Source: Haemophilus parainfluenzae | GTDB lineage: Bacteria > Pseudomonadota > Gammaproteobacteria > Enterobacterales > Pasteurellaceae | NCBI RefSeq assembly: GCF_014931375.1 | Contig: NZ_CP063117.1 | Location: forward strand, 1,674,501-1,738,500 | Direction of reading: 5' to 3' | DNA length: 64,000 nucleotides | Program-made: the position numbers and the translations under genes | The notes under the pieces: model-generated | Database searches by the model: none | What the model was told of the DNA's origin: nothing | Seen by the model: only the letters and a program-made list of their open reading frames with translations | Part shown: positions 8,645-18,658 of the stretch, one piece after another | Layout: every line of letters starts with the position of its first letter | How positions within the stretch are numbered: the stretch's first letter is position 1

Positions 8645-8675
8645 AATAAGGCTGAGTCAATGACCCAGCCTTATT
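8645..8675 (-). terminator. terminator after rpsA
   Basis: AATAAGGCTG (8645-8654) pairs with CAGCCTTATT (8666-8675). The inner bases GGTCA/TGACT extend the stem on the minus strand. It lies just beyond the rpsA stop. Confidence 0.85.
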
Positions 8676-8687
8676 CATGTGAATTAA

Positions 8688-10337
8688 TTATTCACCTTTA
8701 GCTGCTTTGAAAGCTTCAGCCATTGCGTTTGGAATAGCAACATCTTCTTGTTTGGTATTCACGTTTGCAACTGCAGCTGCTTCTTCAGCTTGATCTTTCG
8801 CTTTTACAGATAAGTGAACGATACGTGCTTTACGATCTACACCAGTGTATTTCGCTTCAACTACATCGCCTGCTGCAACTTCGTTTGTTAAGTCTGCTGC
8901 ACGGATATAACCTTCAACGCCACCTGCTAATTCAACTTTAGCACCTTTAGCGTCAGCTTCAACAACAGTTGCAGAAATTACTGCGCCTTTTTTGTTGATC
9001 GCTACGAAGTTGTTGAATGGATCATCTTCAAGTTGTTTGATACCTAAAGAAATACGTTCTTTCACTGCATCTACTGCTAATACTACTGCAGAAACTTCAT
9101 CACCTTTTTTGTAGTTACGAACTGCTTCTTCACCTGCAACATTCCAAGAAATGTCAGATAAGTGAACTAAACCGTCGATACCACCTTCAAGACCAATGAA
9201 GATACCGAAATCAGTGATTGATTTGATTTTACCAGTAACTTTGTCGCCTTTGTTGTGAGTTTCAGCGAATTGAGTCCATGGGTTAGGTTTGCATTGTTTT
9301 AAACCTAAAGAAATACGACGACGTTCTTCATCAACTTCTAACACCATTACTTCAACTGTATCGCCTAAGCTTACAACTTTAGATGGGTGGATGTTTTTGT
9401 TAGTCCAATCCATTTCAGAAACGTGAACTAAACCTTCAACGCCATCTAAGATTTCAACAAAACAACCATAGTCAGTTAAGTTAGTTACTTTACCAGTTAA
9501 TTTGCTGTTTACTGGGTGGTTTTCAGCGATAGCAACCCAAGGATCTTGACCTAATTGTTTTAAGCCTAAAGATACGCGAGTACGATCTTTGTCAAATTTT
9601 AATACTTTAACAGTTACTTCGTCGCCTACATTCACGATTTCGCTTGGGTGTTTAACACGTTTCCAAGCCATATCAGTGATGTGTAATAAACCATCAACGC
9701 CACCTAAATCTACGAATGCACCGTAGTCAGTTAAGTTTTTAACGATACCTTTAACTTCTGAACCTTCTGCTAGGTTCTCAAGGATTTGTTCACGTTCTTG
9801 GCTGTTTTCAGATTCGATCACTGCACGACGAGAAACAACAACGTTGTTACGTTTTTGATCTAATTTGATTACTTTGAATTCTAATTCTTTACCAAGTAGG
9901 TGATCAGCTTCACGCGCAGGACGTGTATCAACTAATGAACCTGGTAAGAATGCACGAACACCGTTTAACTCAACTGTGAAACCGCCTTTCACTTTGCCGT
10001 TGATTAAACCGATAACGGTCGCTTTTTCTTCGTAAGCTTTTTCTAATTCAATCCAAGATTCGTGACGAACTGCTTTCTCACGAGAAAGTTTAGTTTCGCC
10101 GTAACCATCTTCAACTGCATCTAAAGCTACGTTTACTGTGTCGCCAACTTTAACTTCAAGTTCACCTTGAGCGTTTTGGAATTCAGCAACAGGAATTGCA
10201 GATTCAGATTTTAAGCCGGCATCAACAAGTACAAAGCCTTTTTGAATAGCAACAACAGTACCGCTAACGATTGAACCTTGACGGGTTTCAAGGCCTTTTA
10301 ATGATTCTTCAAAGAGTTGAGCAAAAGATTCTGACAT
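8688..10337 (-). CDS. rpsA: 30S ribosomal protein S1
   Basis: This 549-residue protein consists of six S1 RNA-binding repeats, visible from recurring ...[24 protein letters not shown] and ...[21 protein letters not shown] patterns. S1 binds mRNA leaders and brings them to the 30S subunit. E. coli S1 has 557 residues, so length is normal. It is followed by ihfB and preceded by cmk, the conserved order. Codon use is strongly biased, as expected for a highly expressed gene. Confidence 0.98.
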   Translation of the reverse strand: MSESFAQLFEESLKGLETRQGSIVSGTVVAIQKGFVLVDAGLKSESAIPVAEFQNAQGELEVKVGDTVNVALDAVEDGYGETKLSREKAVRHESWIELEKAYEEKATVIGLINGKVKGGFTVELNGVRAFLPGSLVDTRPAREADHLLGKELEFKVIKLDQKRNNVVVSRRAVIESENSQEREQILENLAEGSEVKGIVKNLTDYGAFVDLGGVDGLLHITDMAWKRVKHPSEIVNVGDEVTVKVLKFDKDRTRVSLGLKQLGQDPWVAIAENHPVNSKLTGKVTNLTDYGCFVEILDGVEGLVHVSEMDWTNKNIHPSKVVSLGDTVEVMVLEVDEERRRISLGLKQCKPNPWTQFAETHNKGDKVTGKIKSITDFGIFIGLEGGIDGLVHLSDISWNVAGEEAVRNYKKGDEVSAVVLAVDAVKERISLGIKQLEDDPFNNFVAINKKGAVISATVVEADAKGAKVELAGGVEGYIRAADLTNEVAAGDVVEAKYTGVDRKARIVHLSVKAKDQAEEAAAVANVNTKQEDVAIPNAMAEAFKAAKGE

Positions 10338-10433
10338 ATAAATAATCTTCTTAATTTAAGTTAATAACATCCACATTAAGATCCATAAAATGCGGGGTTG
10401 AGGATAAATGTCTATTCTTCCTTGAATAAACAG

Positions 10434-11111
10434 TTAAATCGAAATTGACGCTTTTTGTTGAATATAAGCTAACGCTTGAGCAATGACTTCATCAATACTC
10501 AATGTTGTGCTATCTAACAATAAAGCATCATCAGCCGGTTTCAATGGCGCAACCTCACGATTTCTATCACGAAAATCGCGTTCTTGTATCTCGGCTAAAA
10601 TCTGTGCAAAGTTACCATTAATTCCCTTATTTTGCAACTGTTTATAGCGTCTTTTTGCACGTTCTTCCGCACTTGCATCTAAAAATAGTTTAACTTGTGC
10701 ATTTGGGAAAACCACAGTTCCCATATCTCGCCCATCAGCAATCAGTCCATCATTTTTGCTAAAATCCTGCTGAAGTTGCAGTAAAGCTGACCGCACTTTA
10801 GGGAACACTGCCACTTTTGATGCAGCTTCCGCCACTTCTTGCGTACGGATTAAATGACTCACATCCATCCCACCAAGAAGCACATTGACTTCTCCATTTT
10901 TTGGAATGAACTGAATATCTAAATGACGGGCTAACTCTGCTAATCCTTCTTCATCGGTTAAGTCTGCATAACGTTTCAGCGCAGCCAATGCCGTCACACG
11001 ATAAATCGCACCACTATCTAATAAGGTAAAACCTAACTTCTCTGCCAATGCGTAACAAAGTGTTCCTTTCCCTGCCCCACTTGGACCATCAACGGTGATA
11101 ATTATCCCCAT
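10434..11111 (-). CDS. cmk: cytidylate kinase
   Basis: This 225-residue enzyme phosphorylates CMP and dCMP with ATP. The P-loop [10 protein letters not shown] is at about residues 9-18. [11 protein letters not shown] (about 126-136) and the [11 protein letters not shown] lid helix match the Cmk family. It lies upstream of rpsA. The neighbouring ATC cassette begins just beyond a strong hairpin on its 5' side. It carries the last uptake sequence (10790-10798) before the 5.2-kb region lacking them. Confidence 0.97.
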   Translation of the reverse strand: MGIIITVDGPSGAGKGTLCYALAEKLGFTLLDSGAIYRVTALAALKRYADLTDEEGLAELARHLDIQFIPKNGEVNVLLGGMDVSHLIRTQEVAEAASKVAVFPKVRSALLQLQQDFSKNDGLIADGRDMGTVVFPNAQVKLFLDASAEERAKRRYKQLQNKGINGNFAQILAEIQERDFRDRNREVAPLKPADDALLLDSTTLSIDEVIAQALAYIQQKASISI

Positions 11112-11130
11112 AAAAATCTCCAGTTAAAAT

Positions 11131-11168
11131 AATAATGTGGAGAATTTTACCTTATTCTCCACATTATT
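11131..11168 (-). terminator. strong hairpin closing the ATC cassette
   Basis: AATAATGTGGAGAA (11131-11144) is perfectly complementary to TTCTCCACATTATT (11155-11168), a 14-bp stem with a 10-base loop. A T-rich ATTTTAACT tract follows on the minus strand. It isolates the cassette from cmk. Confidence 0.85.
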
Positions 11169-11173
11169 GCTTT

Positions 11174-12403
11174 TTAAATTTGATTAGCCAGAGTTACTGT
11201 CGAATCAAGTAACACTTTTGCTCCTTTTTGGCACCAATCATCAGTAATATTTTCTGCCTCATTATGGCTTAATCCATCAACACAAGGAATAAATATCATT
11301 GATGTTGGAAATTTATGATTTAGTTGACATGCATCATGACCAGCTCCAGAAACAATATACTCCCAAGAATAACCTAATAAATCACAACTTTCTTGGACCG
11401 TTTTAACCAACGCTGAATTAAATTTAACTGGAGATAAAGAAACAACTTTCTTAATATCAAACACTAAATTATTTTCTCGAGCAATATCATTCAAAATCTC
11501 ATAAATTTCTCTTTCGATATTTATTAAACTTTGTTCATTAGGATGACGAACCTCTAGCGTAAAATAAGCTTCACCTGGGATTACATTAGGGGAATTTGGC
11601 GTTAATTTAATCTGACCAACAGTTACACGCCCCTGATTCACTACTTCTCTCAAACCTAATTTATTAAATTTGACTATTGCCTTTGCCATGCCTACTGATG
11701 CATCTTGACGCATATTCATTGGCGTAGTTCCAGCATGAGAAGACAACCCCGTCAATGTGATTTGATACCAGTTCTGTCCTAATGCACCAGTTACTACACC
11801 TATTTCAGTCTGATTATTTTCTAAAACAGGACCTTGCTCGATATGAAGCTCTAATACAGCATAAGGATGATATGATGAAAAATCGTCTGTACCTAAATAA
11901 TTAATATTATTTAAAGCTTCTTCCACTGAAATACCATCCTTATCTTTTTCAGATAATGCAGCTGTAAGAGATAAATTACCAATAAAAACTGAAGCTCCCA
12001 TCATAGCAGGAGAAAATCTAGCCCCTTCTTCATTTGTCCACATAACAAGATCAATAGGTCGCTCAGTTTCGATATTATGATCATTTAATGACAATAACAC
12101 TTCTAATCCAGCTAGCACCCCATAAATACCATCGTAACGGCCACCTAATGGCTGAGAATCAGCATGAGAACCGATTAAGATTGGCGCTAATCGGTTATCC
12201 TTTCCACTACGGCGAATAAAAATATTACCAATTGCATCTATTTTTATCGAAAAGCCTGCATCTTTGGAAAGTTTAATCAAATAATCTCTTGCAAGTTTAT
12301 CCTCATTACTTAATGCAAGTCTTGTTACACCATTTAAGGGTGTTTTCCCAAATTGAGAAAACACATCTAACAAATAAAGTAATCTTGAATTATTAACATC
12401 CAT
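11174..12403 (-). CDS. M20-type hydantoinase/carbamoylase-family amidase, probable N-carbamoyl-L-cysteine hydrolase
   Basis: This metal-dependent amidase of about 410 residues belongs to the allantoate amidohydrolase/N-carbamoyl-L-amino-acid hydrolase group. Metal-ligand motifs are visible: GSHADSQPLGGRYDG (His80, Asp91), WTNEEGARF (about 122-130), LELHIEQGPVLE and GAGHDACQL. These enzymes remove a carbamoyl group, releasing CO2 and ammonia. Because the gene before it encodes an ATC hydrolase-family protein, the likely substrate is N-carbamoyl-L-cysteine, giving cysteine. The substrate is inference. I chose the ATG at 12403, which has GAGGA upstream and lies 1 base after the previous stop. 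Other N-carbamoyl amino acids, or allantoate, remain possible. Confidence 0.8.
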   Translation of the reverse strand: MDVNNSRLLYLLDVFSQFGKTPLNGVTRLALSNEDKLARDYLIKLSKDAGFSIKIDAIGNIFIRRSGKDNRLAPILIGSHADSQPLGGRYDGIYGVLAGLEVLLSLNDHNIETERPIDLVMWTNEEGARFSPAMMGASVFIGNLSLTAALSEKDKDGISVEEALNNINYLGTDDFSSYHPYAVLELHIEQGPVLENNQTEIGVVTGALGQNWYQITLTGLSSHAGTTPMNMRQDASVGMAKAIVKFNKLGLREVVNQGRVTVGQIKLTPNSPNVIPGEAYFTLEVRHPNEQSLINIEREIYEILNDIARENNLVFDIKKVVSLSPVKFNSALVKTVQESCDLLGYSWEYIVSGAGHDACQLNHKFPTSMIFIPCVDGLSHNEAENITDDWCQKGAKVLLDSTVTLANQI

Positions 12404-12404
12404 G

Positions 12405-12911
12405 TTATTCCTCATTTTTAGCTGACTCTTCTTGTAATCGATATCTAAAATCACAGAAGCCATCACCATTCATGACTGTATGAGGTCGACTTAAACTCAC
12501 ATTTGGTGCATATCCCTCAATAAATTTGCTATCTCGATTACAAGAAAGCAGGAACCCAATTTCTTCTAATCCCATTTCTTTATACATTTCAGCATAACGA
12601 CAACGATGTACATTATAATCATATTTATAATGATCATTATTAATAACCTCTATACGTAATGCATCATCCTTTTCCCATAAATATTGTAAGGCCACAAAAC
12701 TCTCTACACTCGTACCATTAGGTTCTCGTTTGGCATATTCCTTTCCTGCATCAATTGCAGCATTAGCTACAGCTTCCTCTATGATAGATTTAGCTTTATC
12801 TAAACCAAATTCACGTTTCATAATTTCGTAAATAGGCTTAATTATTTCTGCTTCAATTTTACGTTGCTGTAAAATACCAATCTCGACAAACTCAGGAAAA
12901 TCTTTATTCAT
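12405..12911 (-). CDS. L-2-amino-thiazoline-4-carboxylate hydrolase family protein
   Basis: This small soluble protein of about 168 residues has a C-terminal half carrying the pattern of the ATC hydrolase family. It shows HRCRYAEMYKEMGLEEIGFLL, then SCNRD, then LSRPHTVMNGDGFCDFRYRL, with conserved Cys and Asp residues. In ATC-using Pseudomonas strains such an enzyme opens the thiazoline ring to give N-carbamoyl-L-cysteine, which a carbamoylase then cleaves. A carbamoylase-family gene follows here with 1 base between. The ATG at 12911 is preferred because AAGGAG is 5 bases upstream, and the GTG at 12917 overlaps that site. The family is fairly certain. Activity in this organism is inferred. 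Confidence 0.72.
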   Translation of the reverse strand: MNKDFPEFVEIGILQQRKIEAEIIKPIYEIMKREFGLDKAKSIIEEAVANAAIDAGKEYAKREPNGTSVESFVALQYLWEKDDALRIEVINNDHYKYDYNVHRCRYAEMYKEMGLEEIGFLLSCNRDSKFIEGYAPNVSLSRPHTVMNGDGFCDFRYRLQEESAKNEE

Positions 12912-12921
12912 TTTCACTCCT

Positions 12922-15297
12922 TTAAATTACAAAATCGTTACGTAAAATTTCATTATTAATAAATCGACGAATTCGAGGATCATCATTATTTCTTAACTCA
13001 CTTGGAGTTTGTAAAAATGCTATTTCACCAGAATCCATAAACGCAATTTTATCTGATACCCGCATTGCGAATTGCATCTCATGGCTCACAATAATCATTG
13101 TCATTCCTTCTTTTGCAAGTTCTTCCATAACAAGCAATACTTCTCCAACTAGCGTAGGATCCAATGCCGAAGTTGGCTCATCAAACAGCATAATTTTAGG
13201 TTTCATCACTAAAGCTCTTGCAATAGCTACTCGCTGTTGTTGTCCACCTGATAATTGATGTGGATATTTATTGGCATGTTGCAACATTCCTACTTTATCA
13301 AGCATTGCTAAAGCCAATAATCGAGTCTCATCTTTAGGCTTATTATGATACTCAGGAGCAAGGAGAAGATTTTCTAACACTGTCTTATGTGGAAATAAAT
13401 TATAATTTTGGAATACCATTCCTAAATTCACAATTTTACCCACTGAATTTGAAACAAAATGGCTACCATTGATAAAGTCCTCCCCTTCTAATTTGATACT
13501 TCCCTCATCTAATGACTCTAAACCATTAATACTTCGAATTAACGTTGTTTTACCAGATCCTGAGTAACCAATAATAGAAAGTACCTCCCCCCATTTTAAA
13601 GAAAGATCAATACCTTTTAGAACTTGTACGCCGTTAAAGGATTTTTTTACTCCATGCACACTCAATGCTTCATCGCTATTAGCATGTTCAGTTTTTAAAA
13701 TACTATAAGGTACTAATGCTGACTTATCGATAGCAACCTCAGCATAATTTTCATTTTTAATTAAAGATACATCTAATTTACTTTCAACTTTTTTTAGCAC
13801 CCAAGACAAGAAACTTACGATGATAATGTAATAAAATGCAACAGCAAGCAAAGTTTCTAATACTAAAAAGTTACGTGTATAAAGCTGTTGTCCGACCAAT
13901 AAAATCTCAGTTAAAGAAATCACCGAAACAAGAGAAGTTAATTTTACAATTGTAATATACTGGTTAGTTAGTGGAGGTAACGCTACTTTTAATGCCTGAG
14001 GAATAATAATTAAACGTTGAAGCCCCCAGAATCGAATTCCTAATACTTTACCAGCTTCATATTGACCTTTAGGTATAGAGGATAAGGCTCCACGATGAAT
14101 TTCTGCTATATAAGCAGATTCACTGAGCACCATAGCAATTAAACCTGCAATAAATGGATTTGATAATAAAACAGAACTAGCACTCCAGAATTGAGGTACA
14201 TTATAGATAAAAATTAATAACACTAATAAAGGTAAACTACGAAACAACCAGATATAAGTATTCGAAAATTTATTAACTAGTTTTTTATTCGATTGAGTTC
14301 CAAGCGCAAGAAAAAATCCCCAAATAACAGCAAAGATCCAAGTTAATGTACTTAACTCAAATACGGTTAAAACAGCTTTCCAGAAATCAGTATTTACGAA
14401 TAAGCTTGCTAAATATGACCAATTAAAACCTTTTGATATCGTTTTATCATTTCCATTTTCACTAGCTAGAATCGCATTATCTAAGGCATTTTCTAGTCCA
14501 TTTTGTTTTAATAATGCTTCATTTGGAAACTCAAGGTTATATTTTTTTAGTAATTTTTCATATGAACCATCTGCTAAAGTATCTTTTATCGCATGTGCAA
14601 TAACAGCCTTACCTGATAAGTCATTCTTATTAAAAGCAAGCCCAATCAATACCGGATATAACTGTTCTTTATTTGTAATTTTTAAACGATCACCTAATTG
14701 ATTAATCACCATCTGTGCAACAGCTGCATCTTCATACTGAACATCAACACCACCAGATAAAAGTGCTTGGGCCGCCTCTGGCGCACTCGGATACTCTTTC
14801 ACAATAAGCGGTTTTAGATTTTTAGGCGCACAATACTTCTCTGAAACCTCATTCATCGTTGGAATCCAAGCTGCACCTTTCATTGAAGAAATGCTTTTAC
14901 CACAAAGATCCTCTAGTTTTTGTGGAGAAAAGCTATCGTTACCTCGGACAACAAGAACGCCTCCAGTTTGTAAATAAGGGAGAAAATCAACTTGCTTCGC
15001 ACGTTGAGGATTAACATATAAAGCTGAAGCGACAAGATCATAATGTCCAGCATTTAATCCAATAATAATATTTTCAATTCGAGTGTCTTTAAACTCGACT
15101 GGACGATTCAGATTTTTTCCAAGTAATCGCATTAAATCAGGATCAAATCCGCTAGCCTCTTTATTATCTAAGTAAGCATAAGGAGCATAAGTTAAATCAA
15201 TTCCTACTCGTAAAGGGCTTGCGTCATTAGCTTGTGAAAAGAAAGACAACAATAACAGCAATCCTCCCACAAGAGTTTTATGTATGATGTTTAGCAT
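12922..15297 (-). CDS. single-chain amino-acid ABC transporter (binding protein-permease-ATPase fusion)
   Basis: This 791-residue protein contains all parts of a polar amino-acid importer. Residues 1-23 are a signal peptide (ending SQA). Residues 25-255 are a family-3 solute-binding domain ([15 protein letters not shown]...). About 300-510 is a HisM/GlnP-type permease with five membrane helices and the EAGKVLGI coupling loop. About 545-785 is an ATPase with [30 protein letters not shown] and the H-loop IIVSHEM. Five helices after an external binding domain place the ATPase in the cytoplasm, so topology works and a homodimer would be a complete importer. Two-part fusions are well known, and three-part ones are rare. 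All motifs are intact. The likely substrate is a thiazoline or cysteine-like amino acid, from its neighbours. Confidence 0.9.
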   Translation of the reverse strand: MLNIIHKTLVGGLLLLLSFFSQANDASPLRVGIDLTYAPYAYLDNKEASGFDPDLMRLLGKNLNRPVEFKDTRIENIIIGLNAGHYDLVASALYVNPQRAKQVDFLPYLQTGGVLVVRGNDSFSPQKLEDLCGKSISSMKGAAWIPTMNEVSEKYCAPKNLKPLIVKEYPSAPEAAQALLSGGVDVQYEDAAVAQMVINQLGDRLKITNKEQLYPVLIGLAFNKNDLSGKAVIAHAIKDTLADGSYEKLLKKYNLEFPNEALLKQNGLENALDNAILASENGNDKTISKGFNWSYLASLFVNTDFWKAVLTVFELSTLTWIFAVIWGFFLALGTQSNKKLVNKFSNTYIWLFRSLPLLVLLIFIYNVPQFWSASSVLLSNPFIAGLIAMVLSESAYIAEIHRGALSSIPKGQYEAGKVLGIRFWGLQRLIIIPQALKVALPPLTNQYITIVKLTSLVSVISLTEILLVGQQLYTRNFLVLETLLAVAFYYIIIVSFLSWVLKKVESKLDVSLIKNENYAEVAIDKSALVPYSILKTEHANSDEALSVHGVKKSFNGVQVLKGIDLSLKWGEVLSIIGYSGSGKTTLIRSINGLESLDEGSIKLEGEDFINGSHFVSNSVGKIVNLGMVFQNYNLFPHKTVLENLLLAPEYHNKPKDETRLLALAMLDKVGMLQHANKYPHQLSGGQQQRVAIARALVMKPKIMLFDEPTSALDPTLVGEVLLVMEELAKEGMTMIIVSHEMQFAMRVSDKIAFMDSGEIAFLQTPSELRNNDDPRIRRFINNEILRNDFVI

Positions 15298-15327
15298 TTT
15301 GATAATCCTTTTATTATTATAAAAAAT

Positions 15328-15349
15328 AAGCCTCCATTAACGGAGGCTT
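15328..15349. terminator. bidirectional hairpin in the leader of the ABC-fusion operon
   Basis: AAGCCTCC (15328-15335) pairs with GGAGGCTT (15342-15349), with T-rich runs on both strands. It lies between the mtnN stop and the start of the fused transporter. It could end mtnN transcripts or act as an attenuator for the cassette: a second copy of AGCCTC, the complement of GAGGCT at 15371-15376, lies upstream on the transcript and could compete for the same 3' arm. Confidence 0.65.
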
Positions 15350-15383
15350 TTGATTTTATGTGTTTTATAAGAGGCTATCTAAT

Positions 15384-15396
15384 AACTGATTTCCCT
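15384..15396 (-). promoter_or_regulatory. possible −10 region for the ABC-fusion operon
   Basis: On the minus strand, TATAAT lies just before AGGGAAATCAG. A weak −35-like TTGTAA overlaps the mtnN stop with a long spacer of about 20 bases. If used, transcription would start upstream of the hairpin, leaving a leader of about 85 bases. Confidence 0.35.
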
Positions 15397-15422
15397 ATTA
15401 TATAATGATTTTATATATAAGC

Positions 15423-16112
15423 TTACAATCTATCTATCATGCCCAACACCAATGCCGAGGATTGCTTTGCTGCAAGTGGGAGAAATTCTTCAAATGACAT
15501 ACTCGCTTCGCCATCTCCTGCATCAGAAATAGCTCTAACGACTACAAACGGTACGTTAAAGGCATGACAAACTTGTGCAATCGCTGTTGCTTCCATTTCT
15601 ACTGCTGTCACATTGGGAAAGTCAGCTTTAATTTGAGCAATTTTTTCTTCGCTATTAATAAAGCTATCACCCGAACAAATTAAACCACGTTTTACATTTT
15701 GCCCTTGTGACTGGGCAATTTCATCGGCTAAATCTGCTAATTGTTTATCAGAAAGGAAAGCCGCTGGATTAGCGGGTAATTGGCCTTTTTCATAGCCAAA
15801 TGCCGTCACATCAGCATCGTGATAGCGAGTTTCATCCGAAATAACGATATCTCCAACTTTTAAACCTTTTGCGATACCACCTGCTGAGCCGGTATTTAAA
15901 ACCACATCCGGTTTAGCCAATTGTAATAAAGCGGTAGTGCCAATAGCAGCCGCGACTTTACCAATCCCAGATTGCAATAATGCGACTTCTTTACCATTAA
16001 TTTTGCCTTCAAAAATGACCGCACTTGCCACTTTTGTTTCTCTCTTATCTGTCATTAATTGGGATAAAATTTCCACTTCTTGTGCCATTGCACCAACAAT
16101 CCCGATTTTCAT
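15423..16112 (-). CDS. mtnN: 5'-methylthioadenosine/S-adenosylhomocysteine nucleosidase
   Basis: This 229-residue enzyme cleaves adenine from MTA and SAH and feeds the activated methyl and AI-2 pathways. [16 protein letters not shown] at the N-terminus, NTGSAGG (about 75-81), [11 protein letters not shown] (about 170-180, with the catalytic Glu) and [12 protein letters not shown] (about 192-203, with the catalytic Asp) are all present. The start overlaps the stop of the DsbA-like gene. An uptake sequence at 16018-16026 is the first after the cassette. Confidence 0.97.
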   Translation of the reverse strand: MKIGIVGAMAQEVEILSQLMTDKRETKVASAVIFEGKINGKEVALLQSGIGKVAAAIGTTALLQLAKPDVVLNTGSAGGIAKGLKVGDIVISDETRYHDADVTAFGYEKGQLPANPAAFLSDKQLADLADEIAQSQGQNVKRGLICSGDSFINSEEKIAQIKADFPNVTAVEMEATAIAQVCHAFNVPFVVVRAISDAGDGEASMSFEEFLPLAAKQSSALVLGMIDRL

Positions 16113-16828
16113 TATTTTTTCCTTTCTTGTTCGAGTTTATTCACTAAGAAATCTAATACTGCTACGCCATAATCATCGTTATACAACGTACTCGCAGTGA
16201 GAACATACTTTCCACCCACAACCACATAAGGGAACGTAAATACGCCATATTCTTCTGTTAAATTAATGGCATTATTCACATCTTCCTTTACTTCAGCAGA
16301 ATGCACGACTTTATTAAATTCAGCTTTACTGATCCCTTGCGAGATTATCCATTCACGCATCTTATCTAATGACGATAATTCGGTATAACGTGCCTTTTCA
16401 GAGGTTTCAAATAACAGCGTATCTGACAACTCGCCTACTTTTAAACGCTGTAAGGTATAAAATATTGTCGCTGAAAATTTAGCTTCGTTTGTAGCAACTG
16501 GGTATTCATCTAATGCCACTTTATTAGGGCGAATTTGGCTATAAAGCTGCAAGATGTCTTGGGCTGAAGAACAAACTCGACAGTCATAATCAAAGAAAAA
16601 CTGGATCGGAATTTTACGATCGCTTCTTTTGGCTTGTTCAATGGGTTCTTGATATGAAAAATAATCTCGACCATCTTCAAACTGAGCCACATTCGCTGGT
16701 GGTAAGTGCGGTGGATTTTTGGCAGAAAAATCCTTTGCACTGACTTCACCAAATGCGACATTCGTCACACTCAGCAATATCATTGCAAAGGATCCTTTTA
16801 ATAATTTATTCTGCCAAACTTTTTTCAT
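16112..16828 (-). CDS. DsbA-family periplasmic thiol:disulfide protein
   Basis: This 238-residue protein has a signal peptide (about 1-27, ending AFG) and a thioredoxin fold. The active-site CRVC is at about residue 86 in [13 protein letters not shown], and the cis-proline loop TFPYVVV is near 205. The CxxC is intact, with RV in place of the PH of DsbA. It is encoded between recJ and mtnN, and a second disulfide protein, dsbC, lies just beyond recJ. It may have a specialised oxidising role, but its partner is not visible. Confidence 0.85.
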   Translation of the reverse strand: MKKVWQNKLLKGSFAMILLSVTNVAFGEVSAKDFSAKNPPHLPPANVAQFEDGRDYFSYQEPIEQAKRSDRKIPIQFFFDYDCRVCSSAQDILQLYSQIRPNKVALDEYPVATNEAKFSATIFYTLQRLKVGELSDTLLFETSEKARYTELSSLDKMREWIISQGISKAEFNKVVHSAEVKEDVNNAINLTEEYGVFTFPYVVVGGKYVLTASTLYNDDYGVAVLDFLVNKLEQERKK

Positions 16829-16831
16829 AAA

Positions 16832-18556
16832 TTAACCAATTGGTTCAATATAATCGACTAATAATTGGACGTTTCGATTTCCACGAAACTCATTAATTTC
16901 TAACTTATAAGCAAATTTTGCCTGCTTAATCGACAAATCGGGATAATACCGAGTATCGATATTAAACGCAATGGCATCTAATAATGGACCACCATTTTTA
17001 GGCTCTACAAGCATTTTTAAGTGATTTTGATTTTGCCCGATAGCCCGTTGCTCAAAAATGTTAAACTCACCATCAAAAACAGGCTCAGGAAAAGCTTGTC
17101 CCCAAGGTCCGCCAGATTTTATCACCTCTGCCGTTTCAATACTAAATTCATTTGCTTGAAGTTCGCCATCCGTCCAAATCACACCTTGTAATTGATCTTC
17201 ATTTAACCAATCTTGCACCGTTTGATTAAAAATCTTTTGAAACTCAGGGAAAAAGCTTTCTTTAATGCTTAATCCTGCCGCCATGGAATGACCGCCAAAT
17301 TTTAAAATCATATCTGGATGTTGGGAATGAATACGCTCTAATACATCGCGCATATGTAAGCCTTCAATTGAACGCGCAGAACCTTTTAAAATGCCTTCTT
17401 GATCTTGCGCAAAAGCAATAACGGGTCGATGGTATTGATCTTTAATACGAGAGGCTACAATACCTAATACACCTTGATGCCAATCTTTCTGAAATAAGGC
17501 TATTCCCATCGGTAATTCATCAGAAAGTGCGGTGAGATTTCGGCAAATTTCTAAGGCTTCTAACTTCATGCCTTGCTCAATTTCTTTTCTGGCTTGATTT
17601 AAACTATCCAAATCTAAGGCTTGCGCTCTAGCCTCTTGCATACTTTCTGCAAGTAATAACTCCACACCAACAGACATATTATCTAATCGACCCGCAGCAT
17701 TTAAACGGGGTGCAATCGCAAAGCCTAAATCCGACGAACAAAGTTTTTCAACTTCCCGATTAGCCACTTCAGCGAGAGCAATAATTCCTGGTCGACAACG
17801 CTTCGCACGAATTCGCATCAACCCTTGATGGGCTAAAATACGGTTATTTTGATCAAGTGGAACAACGTCTGCAATCGTGCCGAGTGCAACTAAATCCAGT
17901 AATTCAGTAAAATTAGGTTGTGTTTCAGCCGTAAAAATGCCCAACTCGCGAAATTTAGTACGTAAAGCAAGCATTAAATAAAACGCTACACCCACACCAG
18001 CTAAACATTTTGAAGGGAAATCACATTGTTGCAAATTTGGATTAACAATGGCATCAGCATTCGGCAGTATTTCTGGTGGCAAGTGATGATCGGTAATTAA
18101 CACCTTCACGCCATGCTCTTTTAAATACGCCACACCCTCAAAAGACGATACCCCGTTATCCACCGTCATCAATAACTGCACGCCTTTTTCCATTGCCATC
18201 TCAGCAACAGGTACACTCAAACCATAGCCTTGCTCAAAACGATTTGGCACTAGGTATTCCACATCAGTAAAGCCCAGCATACGCAAAGCTAATACTGAAA
18301 GCGCCGTACTCGTTGCCCCATCTGCATCAAAATCACCGACGATAACAATCTTTTGTTGCTGTTGATAAGCATCAACCAATAAATCTACGGCGTGTTGAAT
18401 ACCGTGTAATTGATTGGGATTCAGCATTGATTGCAAAGTGCGGTCTAATTCTTGGCTATTTTTAATATGGCGAGAACGATAGAGACGATCGAGTAATGCA
18501 TTATCTGAAACAGAATTTCCGGCAGGAATTTCACGACGTTTGATGAGTTTTTTCAC
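16832..18556 (-). CDS. recJ: single-stranded-DNA-specific exonuclease RecJ
   Basis: This 574-residue 5'-3' exonuclease is used in recombination and mismatch repair. DHH phosphoesterase motifs are clear: VIVGDFDADGATSTAL (about 72-87), MTVDNG, ITDHHLPPE (about 154-162) and the DHHA1-domain FGGHSMAAGLS (about 419-429). Its length matches E. coli RecJ (577). It lies 3 bases upstream of the DsbA-like gene. Two uptake sequences lie inside. Confidence 0.97.
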   Translation of the reverse strand: MKKLIKRREIPAGNSVSDNALLDRLYRSRHIKNSQELDRTLQSMLNPNQLHGIQHAVDLLVDAYQQQQKIVIVGDFDADGATSTALSVLALRMLGFTDVEYLVPNRFEQGYGLSVPVAEMAMEKGVQLLMTVDNGVSSFEGVAYLKEHGVKVLITDHHLPPEILPNADAIVNPNLQQCDFPSKCLAGVGVAFYLMLALRTKFRELGIFTAETQPNFTELLDLVALGTIADVVPLDQNNRILAHQGLMRIRAKRCRPGIIALAEVANREVEKLCSSDLGFAIAPRLNAAGRLDNMSVGVELLLAESMQEARAQALDLDSLNQARKEIEQGMKLEALEICRNLTALSDELPMGIALFQKDWHQGVLGIVASRIKDQYHRPVIAFAQDQEGILKGSARSIEGLHMRDVLERIHSQHPDMILKFGGHSMAAGLSIKESFFPEFQKIFNQTVQDWLNEDQLQGVIWTDGELQANEFSIETAEVIKSGGPWGQAFPEPVFDGEFNIFEQRAIGQNQNHLKMLVEPKNGGPLLDAIAFNIDTRYYPDLSIKQAKFAYKLEINEFRGNRNVQLLVDYIEPIG

Positions 18557-18625
18557 AGTATTTTGTTATTAAAAATGACCACTAAAGGAACATTCGATAT
18601 GTGCTTTGATGATATGAATATTTTA

Positions 18626-18646
18626 AGGGCGTATATCATACGCCCT
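18626..18646 (-). terminator. hairpin after dsbC
   Basis: AGGGCGTAT (18626-18634) pairs with ATACGCCCT (18638-18646), with a 3-base loop. A TTAAAATATT tract follows on the minus strand, between dsbC and recJ. Confidence 0.75.
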
Positions 18647-18658
18647 CACTACTAACAA

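Noticed and set aside
11131..11168. Long inverted repeat as an insertion-element terminus at the ATC cassette edge
   Set aside because: The two arms are adjacent to each other as a hairpin, no matching repeat occurs at the other cassette end, and no target duplication is visible.
12405..12911. ATC hydrolase-family gene as a fragment of a larger broken gene
   Set aside because: It has its own ribosome site, a clean frame and conserved C-terminal motifs, and it fits tightly between its neighbours.
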